A stretch of DNA of 64,000 bases from Lepidodermella squamata. Taxonomy: Eukaryota; Gastrotricha. Below, piece after piece: positions 56,090 to 64,000 of this stretch. Where the stretch lies: NCBI GenBank assembly GCA_047495785.1, contig JBLDXI010000034.1, positions 248,001 to 312,000 on the forward strand. Direction: 5' to 3'. A program made the position numbers and the translations under genes. Position 1 is the first letter of the stretch; every line of letters begins with the position of its first letter. Under the pieces are notes generated by a model that worked only from the letters and a program-made list of their open reading frames with translations, had not been told where the DNA came from and did not search any database.

Positions 56090-56515
56090 CTGATCCTTTC
56101 TCTGATCCTAACCTTCACCTCAACCATGAGCTCAACCCTGATCCTAACCCTGATCCTAAACTTAACCCTAACCCTTTATCCTTACCCTGATTCCAACCCT
56201 GATCCTAACCTTCACCTCAACCATGAGCTCAACCATGAGCTCAACCCTGATCCTAACCTTAATCCTTACCCTGATTCCAACCCTGATCCTAACTCTTATC
56301 CTAACCCTGATCCTAACCTTAACCCTAACCCTGATCCTAACCCTTTATCCTTACCCTGATTCCAACCCTGATCCTATATCCTAACTCTTTCCCTAACCAT
56401 AACCTACCATTATCCTAACTCTAACCTTAACCCTAACCCTGATCCTAACCCTTTATCCTTACCCTGATTCCAACCCTTTTCCTAACTTTAGCGTAACCCT
56501 AACCCTAACCATAAC
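56090..56515 (+). repeat. Degenerate telomere-like array (about 430 bp)
   Basis: Dense runs of CCCTAA, CCTAAC, CCCTGATCCTAACC and CCTTACCCTGATTCC with higher-order repetition (the block TTTATCCTTACCCTGATTCC recurs at least three times). It looks like decayed telomeric or telomere-associated repeat. The open frame across it (Asn/Pro/Leu repeats) is an artefact. Confidence 0.75.
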
Positions 56516-58144
56516 CCCAAAAATTGCAGTCGTTTTTATCCATTCCTATTTGTCTTGCCATTATTGTCCAGTCGTAGTAGCCGCCTTCAAAAAAATTACT
56601 AATATTCTTTAATAAAAAACAAATTAATAATAAATAATAATATTAATTTTTATTGGAATTTCCCAACTGATAGATTTTTATCAATGAATAAATTTCAGCC
56701 ACCGAGATTAAATCAGAAAAAATTGGAATAAATGAACGAAGATAGGTGATGAATTGCCACTGACAATTTGACCGGCATGCCCGAAAAAATGGGGTATGGA
56801 AGGGTCAAATATTGCGCTCTCAAGTACAACATGCTGATAAAATTGGTGTTATCTAATAAAACTATCAGATTAATAAGAAAAAATGATGCTCTCATTTAGA
56901 TAATTGCATCAGCCGAACTCGCGGTGTTAGACAGGATCCTCTCTCAGGGTGACTAAAGTAATTTTAAAATAAAATAATTGATTGCGGTAAAAAAATTGAT
57001 AAAATTTGGTAGAATTCTTATATAAAAGTTGCAATATATTATAATCAAGGCCCCTTATCGCTAATTTCTCTGAAAAATCGAAGTGGAAAAATTAATTTTC
57101 CCTGGGCAGCAGATGTTTTCCCGAAATATTGAAAATTAAGGCCTAATAGATTGGTGTATGATTAAGCCTTGGTTTAAACGAAAAATGCCTAGCAGGAAGC
57201 CAAGATAATTCTGGCGAAAATAAGGCGAAAAAATTATAGCTGGCAAACGTCGGGTGTTCCAATCTAAATACCGACATGGACTTTGGCCTTCGATCTTCGC
57301 CTCTGACGTCTGCAGCCAAGGTACATTTCGCTTTTTCTATGAAAAAAAGAAATCAAAACAAAACAGCGGCAGTTTGCCGTATGTACTTTCTATCCCACCG
57401 GGCCACGCGTGTATAAGCGGTCTAGTATCATGAAAAGGGGGAGCGGCGAATAAAAAACCGGTGGCGGCGCGGATTCTCTTCACTTCATCGGCCATTTATT
57501 ACGCGATGCGTATATAAATATTACAGCCCGCTTGGGCTTTCACATATACTTAATAGTGTTATATGTATACCTCTATTCACTAGCGGCACGAGCTGTAAAT
57601 CGTGACGTAGAACGAGCGCGTACTTCAATCATCGAAAAACGGGGCTTCTTCTGCGTAATAACGCGCACATTCGCAATGACCCAATTTCACTTGTCAAGTG
57701 CGCGTGAAATTACGCATTAAAGTGCGCGCGTTAATCAAATGAAAATGGGGCGCTAATAAAAAATCGAAGTGGCGCGTGCGCGAGTGCTTCCGGCCTACAC
57801 AAAATTCGAAAAAAAAAATATTTGTTCACATGATAATTGCTACTACACTCAATCGATGAAAGTCGACTCCTACGCGGGACAAAAATTAATGAATAAAATC
57901 CGGACGATTTCGAAGGATAAAATACCGATTTTTACTTGATAATCCCGATTTTTCGTGCGCATCTTGGCACGCCGATTGTTCCATAATGAAAAAAACGGGT
58001 ATGGTAATAAAGTATATTTGCACAGGGCGTGTTCTCATATTTCCATTAGCCATACCCGGTGGTTAAGACAGCCCGGCCCTCTCGGCGAAAAATATCAAAA
58101 AATGATATATCCGGAAAAATAAAGCAATTTTATTTGTATATATT
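56516..58144. other. Intergenic region
   Basis: No supported gene. 57380-57800 is richer in GC, with GCGCGTG, AGTGCGCGCG and GCGCGTGCGCGAG strings resembling the MITE at 17867, but no paired ends were found. Confidence 0.4.
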
Positions 58145-60877
58145 TTAATCAATCGAATATGTAAAGCTGATTTCAGTCAATTGAGGCAAATTGCCGGCTG
58201 AAATGATGACAAGGTACGTCTCAGGTCCCATTTTTGGGACAAGCACCCAAAGTGGGACACCCTGGCTCGCCTTGAATTGGTACTGATCGAACGGTTTCAG
58301 GGCGAATTCGTTCTCAGGCATTGCTACAACATTCGCCATTTTACCGGCCTTTATTATCAGCAATTTTTCCGTCGAATATTGAGGCAGTATAATTTTGCAG
58401 ACAACGTTCCAGAATTTGCCAATCGTGATGTAGACTCCTGAAAAATAAAAATTAAATTAAATTGCTAATTAATCAATTATTTAAATTAAAATTAAAATTT
58501 TGAATTTTTTAAATTATTTTTCAATAATTTAGGAAATTAATTGAAAAATTGTAAAAAATATTCGGGCCCTACCGTCTGTTTTGCATTCTTGCATTGTGAG
58601 CTGAGGCAGGATGCGGATGCATAATTTCGAATTTCGAACTGGTTCAATGATTCGAAGTTGGAGATAGTAAGTACCCTCGGGTAAATAGGTCTGCAAAACT
58701 TCTCGTTTCCCATTCTGGCGTTCATAAGCCCCTATCGCCTGAAAAAACATGAATTTAAATACTTTTCATTAAAATTTGAAAGTTTGAAAAAATTTCCAAA
58801 AATTGTGGAAAAAACTCAAAAAATTATGAATTTGTTGACAAATGTTTTTACCATGTTTTGTGAAGTATCGGTCTGGGCTTGATCTTTGTCCGAATACATG
58901 TATAAGTCGCCATCGCCTTGGACAGCGTCGAAATAGACCTGAAGCAGGGCTGGACTGGGAAGACCAACCGGGTGAGCTTCCTTATACCCAGCCTTGAATT
59001 CATTTCGAACTGAAATACAAAACGATAATGTTCGCCAACATCAAAAATCCAAAATCCGCACACAAACATACCCACATACTAAAATGTGAACATTTGAAAT
59101 TTCATGAAAAAATTTTGAATTTGATAAATTTAAAATTTCATGAAAATTTTCTTAAATATTCTATTTATCTTTTCTAATTTATCCACTGATTAATATTAAG
59201 TCGCTTATTTGCTTTTTCATTGTCTGGAATGTCCCCCCGTGAAGCTTGAATACTTAATTTTTTTAAGCGGAAAAAAATAGAAAAATATGAGTGAAATACT
59301 CCATTCAAGGCTTCAGAATTCCAAGCTTTGCCTTATAATTAATGGAACCGAAGACGTTTCAGTAATATCGCATCAGAAAGGTCAAAAGGTCGCGGCAATT
59401 TCCAATGGTCGAGACTGATTCTATTTATAAAATGACATGAATCCACTTTGAAAACTTGTCAACCAGAAAAAAATCCGAAGAATTCTAAGCTAGAACAGAA
59501 AAATAGAAAAATACTTTAACCCGCAGCAAATTCATACTCTTTTCCGCAGCAAATTTCTTTATTTTCTTTCCAGCATCTCCAATTTTTCTCCAAATCTTGG
59601 GATTCTCATAGATTCTGATAGAGGAGGATTAGGGCTGTCGAAAAAGCCCTAACTCATTAATAAAAGATTGACTAATTTGGGGATATGATGGAAAGTCCGA
59701 AGTCATCATACTTTTGTCTCACGAATCACACTATTGGTGAAACTTGAAAAGGGTTCGTTTGGCAACATTAGTGCCAATCGATAGCCCTCGAACCCCGCTA
59801 TCAACTGGCGTCGTGATTAGCTTCTTATCAAACGTAACCTGGCGTCCATGATTGAATAAATGGAAATTTGCTGCGGAAAAGAGTGAAAATTTGCTGCGGC
59901 CAAAAGTACCGTCCGAAAAATACCGAAAAATACCAATCGGGTAATTTCGGGTTTTCTCCGGTGCATTATCAATTTTCTCAAAAAAAAAGTTTAATTTTTT
60001 TTAAAAACTACAAAAATCAAATTGAAAAAGTTGAAAATGTTAGCGGATTTTAAATTTACTAAATTAATTTAAACTCACACGAAAAACAAGACTGTTGCAC
60101 GGGCGATTGGGCCTGAGCGTCTCCGAGCGTGAAACGAATCCCGGTAAAACCGGAAAATCCTGAAAATCCGGGAAATAATCCGCTACTCGGCCTGGCGACC
60201 GTTGTAGGCGCGGCTGCCGTAGTCACTGCCCCAGCAGCTGTAGTTACTTTAACTGCTGCTGTAGTTACTAACCCAGGCGGAGTTGGCGCCTTAGACACAG
60301 TAACAATCAACGTATTTAGATCCATTGTTGTAGTCGTTGGGGTTGTAGTTGTAGTCGTTGTTGTCGTAGTTGTAGTTGTAGTTGAAGTCGAAGTTGAGGT
60401 CGAAGTCGAAGTCGAAGTTGCTTTAACAGGAAAAGTTGTCGTAATTCTCGGCAAACTGACGAAAACAACCGGCGCAATTTCATTCAGCTGATTATTCACA
60501 TTTTCATTGAAATTATCATCATCGATGTTGATGCCGCCTCGAAATCGCCGCCGCCGCCGTCGATTTCTTCTAGGCCGAATTTTGCGCCGACCTTCACTCC
60601 GGTCACGTGACCTATATCGAAGAACCTCCAGTGGGATATGAAGACTGTCCTCAGCCTCGAATGAATCGTCTTTTTTAACCGGCTGTTGAACTTGGTTCAA
60701 AGACGGGAATTTAACCCCAGGCGCTGTGATGGAGCTAACAATTTTTTGAACGTTATTAGCCAGCTTTTTAGCGTTAATATTGCCAACAACCGACTTGCGG
60801 CCTCGCCTCGCATCACCTGAGCAACACGGTGACACAAAAACCAGAACGAAAATTGTGACGAGATTTAAAAATTTCAT
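58145..60877 (-). CDS. Secreted protein with Arg-rich, Thr-rich and C-terminal beta-rich regions
   Basis: Four exons on the minus strand (60877-60079, 59009-58852, 58738-58573, 58437-58145) join in phase to 471 residues. Residues 1-18 are a signal peptide (MKFLNLVTIFVLVFVSPCCS). A cluster of about ten arginines (RRNRRRRRRF) near residue 110 may be a proprotein-convertase or polyanion-binding site. A Ser/Thr run of about 30 residues near 165-195 suggests heavy O-glycosylation. The C-terminal 200 residues contain alternating strand-like segments (ALLQVYFDAVQGDGDLYMYS, EGTYYLQLRI, LCIRILPQ, ETYLVIISA), resembling bacterial-type PPC or jelly-roll folds only loosely. No family is recognised. It is divergent from the collagen-like gene at 61049 with 171 bp between starts, so they may be co-regulated. 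Intron 1 is about 1070 nt, long for this region. Confidence 0.75.
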
Positions 60878-61048
60878 GGAAAAAATTTCACAATTTTCCC
60901 CATTCGAAAATAGCTGATATTACTAGACAATTTCAAATTTTAACGACGTAGTGTGACAAAAATTGTAATTTAATTGCCTATTAAAACGACTCGTATTGGC
61001 TTAATTGCGACTCGGCTCAGTTTTTCAATTTTTCGCCCTGATTTGAAG
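60878..61048. promoter_or_regulatory. Shared intergenic promoter of two divergent secreted-protein genes
   Basis: Only 171 bp separate the two start codons. No TATA box stands out; the sequence is AT-rich. The inference is from geometry alone. Confidence 0.4.
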
Positions 61049-63257
61049 ATGATTTTTCAGTGGAAGATTGGCTTTTTTATAGCTTGTTTAGCGGCGACTG
61101 CCATTTCCGAGAAAAATCGAGCCGCTCAGCCGAAAAATCGACCGAGGCGAGACGTTGAACTTGGACTGCCCCAAGTCATCGATCCGCCACTGCCAACCTT
61201 TGCGCAATCAATAGGTAATCTGATAGAATTTGATCTTGAATTTTTGAAATTTCTTAAAATAAATTTAAGCTGTTTATTTTTCAAAATTCGAATTAAGAAT
61301 TTTCAATGAATTAATTTTTTTAATTTTTTCAAAAATTTTTGAAATGTTAGTTTTAAAGAAGGTAGTCCTAAAATTCTTTAATTTCCCATAAAATTCAAAA
61401 TATTTGAATTTTGTCATTATTTTTCATAATTCGATTTAAATTTCAAATTAATTTTTTTTATAAGATAATTTAAATGCTCACTCAACATTTAAATTAGTTC
61501 GAAATTCTGAAACATTCTAATTCATAATTATTTTCTTAATTTTTGTTATTTCTAATCGATATTTTGATTTAGATTTGGTTGCTGCTCCCAGATTCCCTAC
61601 TGGACCCCGTTCGCCACCTGACCCAAATAGTCCCGAACCCGTCCGCCCACCATTTCCGGGCTTCACCGGGCCTGAAACTGTGAGACCGGGAATTCCAGAA
61701 CGAGAACCACCGGCAAACGAGCCAGTCCCTGTAAGGCCGGCTCCCGAGCCAGTCAAGCCTGTTGTTGAACCTCAGCCTTTACCTGAAAACCCGAGACCGG
61801 TACTGGTTCCAGTACGAGACCCGGAACCTGTCAGACCGGTACTGGTTCCAGTACGAGACCCGGAACCTGTCAGACCGGCACCGGTTCCGGAAACCCCGGT
61901 TCCAGTGAGACCAGTTCCAGAAGCCCCAGTTCCAGTCAGACCGGCACCGGTTCCGGAAACCCCGGTTCCAGTCAGACCAGTTCCAGAAACCCCGGTTCCA
62001 GTCAGACCGGCACCGGTTCCGGAAACCCCGGTTCCAGTCAGACCGGCACCGGTTCCGGAAACCCCGGTTCCAGTCAGACCGGCACCGGTTCCGGAAACCC
62101 CGGTTCCAGTCAGACCGGCACCGGTTCCGGAAACCCCGGTTCCAGTCAGACCGGCACCGGTTCCGGAAACCCCGGTTCCAGTCAGACCGGTACCAGAAAC
62201 CCCGGTTCCAGTCAGACCGGTACCAGAAACCCCGGTTCCAGTTAGACCGGTTCCAGCGGAACCGCCAGTTTTTGTCCCGGTCAGACCAGTTCCGGATCCT
62301 CAATTACCCGAATGGCCGGTTCCTGAGTGGCCTTCACCAGTTAGACCGCCAGTGGATCCTCCAGCCCCAGTCAGACCAGTCATAGGTAAGATTCGGCAAG
62401 CTCAAATTAAATAACTAATTTTTTAATTTTTTTTTAATTGTAATTATTTTATTTTCTCAACAGTACTAGACCCGGAGCCGATTTCTGGTTCGATCCCAGT
62501 ACCAATCCGACCGCAGCCTGGTAATGAAAGAAAATTTATTAAATTGGAAAAAATACGATTAAAATTGTTAATATATTTATTTTAACTGATTAATTCAATT
62601 TTAATAGAAATTCCAACTGTTCCAATTCGTCCGCCGATTCCTGTACCAGCCGAGCCCCAACCTGTCCCACCTAAACCCGAAATCGGTATGTCCTACTTTT
62701 TTTTAGAAAATTATGTTACAATACCATTGAATTTAGAATTTCAATTCCCGGGAGAACAGGGTGGCCAAATCTGGTACATGTTCGACAGGCCCGAAGTTTC
62801 GGCGACAGATTTCCGACCGATTCAAACTTTCAATCCGAGACCGACCGGAATTTTCGATCGCCCGGTTCCAGTGCCAGAGTCACCCTGGTCCCAGCAGCCG
62901 AGCCCTGTTTGGCAACCCCATCAATGGGAGCCAGCTCCGCGCCCAACGATCACCCACATCCCGATCCCAGGGCCCCCGGGTCCTCCGGGCAAGCAAGGCC
63001 CGCCCGGTAAACCGGGTCGGCTCACCGAGAAGCACCTCGACTACCTCGCTGAGAAGGTGTTTGAAATGTTCAGCAGCGATGATGATGACGATGATGAGGA
63101 TGAGTCGAGCGAGGAGGAAGAAAAACCTCGTCGTCACCGCAATCGAAAATCAAGGAAGCACCGAAAACGGCGAGAGGAGTCGAGTGATGAAGAGGAAAAT
63201 CGCCGTCGTCATCAACGCAATCGAAAATCGAGAAAGCACCAGAAATTGCGCCATTGA
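61049..63257 (+). CDS. Secreted Pro-rich protein with collagen-like segment and charged tail
   Basis: Exons 61049-61214, 61573-62385, 62464-62520, 62608-62685 and 62737-63257 give 544 residues; every intron is phase 1. A signal peptide (MIFQWKIGFFIACLAATA) is followed by a possible dibasic cleavage site RPRRD. Exon 2 is mostly tandem 12-residue units (PAPVPETPVPVR), a proline-rich extended chain. The last exon has a short collagen triplet run (GPPGPPGKQGPPGKPG), then DYLAEKVFEMFSS, then an acidic cluster (SSDDDDDDEDESSEEEE) and a basic His/Arg/Lys-rich tail. AATAAA lies at 63317. Extracellular-matrix or cuticle component is a reasonable inference. For exon 5 an acceptor 30 bases earlier keeps frame but leaves a 21-nt intron, so I prefer 62737. 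Confidence 0.75.
61795..62250 (+). repeat. Coding minisatellite (36-bp unit)
   Basis: Two copies of a 39-base unit (ACTGGTTCCAGTACGAGACC and following) lead into about eight copies of a 36-base unit (CCGGTTCCGGAAACCCCGG core), some shortened to 30 bases. Units are nearly identical and each stays a multiple of three. Length variation between individuals is expected. Confidence 0.85.
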
Positions 63258-63357
63258 AGAAAATAACTGACAACGTTGAATTATTTAAATAATTATTTAT
63301 TTTGCGAATTTATGGAAATAAAATGTTTATTTGAAATTTTCGATTTTTTTAGGAAAA

Positions 63358-64000
63358 ATGAGTGATTTTTTTATTTCGCTCATTTTTTACGGTATTATTT
63401 TGATTTATTCAACAACATGCGAGGCGCCGAATGAAATTCTTATTGGTTGGTTCGTTAGATTTAAATTTTTCAATTTTAAATTTTTCAAATTCTTTTCAAT
63501 TTCAGGGAAAATCGAGAATGAGACTAGCACTGATTTCTTTGGCCTGGGACCTGAGGATAAGAATTTAGGCACTTTAAAATTTCTAATCATTTTCGACTTC
63601 TCAAAATTGGAAAATTGAAATTTTTAATAAATTTATTTATTCAATTTCACACAGAAATTTTCGAAATTTTAAATTTCAAAGTCCTAAAAATTCCCAATTC
63701 TCCCAAAAATTATATTTTTAACATTTATCGTTATTTTTTTTAATTTCAGGGAGAATCGATAACGAGACTAGCGTTGATTTCTTTGGCCTTGGACCTGAGG
63801 ATAAATCGCTGCTGACCAAATTATTGAGACCTGTGAGTTCGCGACGGAAACAGCCGCGAAAAACGCACCATAAACATCATAAACATCGCGATATGCCGCC
63901 AGGTAACTTAGCTTGGCCTTGTAAATTTTCGAATTTTATTCAAATTTCTTACCAGGTTACCAAGCAGCAGGCACCAACGGAATGCCGCGCAAAACAGGTG
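63358..64000 (+). CDS. Secreted basic protein with a duplicated exon, incomplete at window end
   Basis: Exon 1 (63358-63445) encodes a signal peptide MSDFFISLIFYGIILIYS and TTCEAPNEILI. The next usable exon is 63750-63902, encoding GRIDNETSVDFFGLGPEDKS, then a His/Lys/Arg-rich stretch (KTHHKHHKHRD). A further exon from 63956 runs off the window (GYQAAGTNGMPRKTG). A near-copy of the middle exon at 63506 reads GKIENETSTDFFGLGPEDK but has no donor after it and runs into a stop at 63618. It is either a decayed duplicate or an alternative terminal exon giving a short 66-residue product. All introns are phase 1, as in the gene at 61049, so the two may be related. Function unknown. Confidence 0.6.

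Noticed and set aside
55964-56359. Open frame of 131 codons rich in Asn, Pro, Asp and Leu
   Set aside because: It is a translation of the telomere-like CCCTGATCCTAAC repeats; no start context, signal or splice sites.
60129-60491. Plus-strand valine-rich open frame
   Set aside because: It is the complement of the Thr-run and flanks of the minus-strand gene at 58145-60877.
61779-62303. Minus-strand Arg/Trp/Asn repeat frame
   Set aside because: It is the shadow of the coding minisatellite of the Pro-rich gene.
1-64000. CRISPR arrays, operons, rRNA genes
   Set aside because: Looked for and not seen. Repeats present are tandem, telomeric or inverted, without spacer-like regularity.

Overview
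The window is nuclear DNA of an invertebrate animal. Genes are split by short GT-AG introns (mostly 48-200 nt), proteins carry eukaryotic secretion signals, and there are a Cys-loop ion channel, a collagen-like protein, LINE reverse-transcriptase remnants and several terminal-inverted-repeat elements. The base composition is AT-rich with AAATTT-rich intergenic DNA. Telomere-like repeats inside the window are of the CCCTAA/TTAGGG type, so they do not favour insects (TTAGG) or chromadorean nematodes (TTAGGC). I cannot name the phylum.

Layout. 1-3 kb: a secreted, probably GPI-anchored LamG-like protein and a small secreted cysteine peptide. 3.4-48.3 kb: a large tandem array of secreted ankyrin-repeat genes. 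I count nine intact genes (starts at 3446, 6291, 16068, 19443, 22182, 25386, 34003, 39457, 46344) and at least eight broken copies. Each intact gene has a signal peptide, a Cys-Cys (or CCC) motif directly after it, a short helical N-terminal module ending in a FNANWR-like motif, and about a dozen ankyrin repeats. They sort into five subtypes by exon 1, upstream sequence and intron position: I (3446, 34003), II (6291), III (16068, 19443, 46344), IV (22182, 25386) and V (39457). The order I-III-IV-V recurs along the array, so it grew by block duplication. Mosaic pseudogenes mark several recombination joints.

Between these genes lie transposon debris and small genes. There is a defensin-like gene with an in-frame stop at 14.1 kb, a Tc1/mariner-type MITE at 13.1 kb, a Harbinger-like MITE at 17.9 kb, a piggyBac-type MITE at 21.1 kb, a foldback element with tRNA-like arms at 24 kb, two opposed LINE fragments at 29-31 kb, and further inverted-repeat elements at 31-33.5 kb.

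49.2-53.5 kb encodes an unusual predicted receptor: two tandem LamG-like modules fused to a Cys-loop ligand-gated channel. 54-56.5 kb looks subtelomere-like: ankyrin relics, one interrupted by a telomeric repeat, then about 430 bp of degenerate telomeric repeat. 58.1-64 kb is a second cluster of secreted proteins: a Thr-rich/Arg-rich protein on the minus strand, divergent from a Pro-rich/collagen-like protein, followed by a gene with a duplicated exon that runs off the window.

All gene models were assembled by hand from open frames, splice-site pairs and paralogue alignment. Exon lengths sum to whole codons in every intact model, but none is confirmed by transcripts. The functions of the ankyrin array and the 58-64 kb cluster are unknown.
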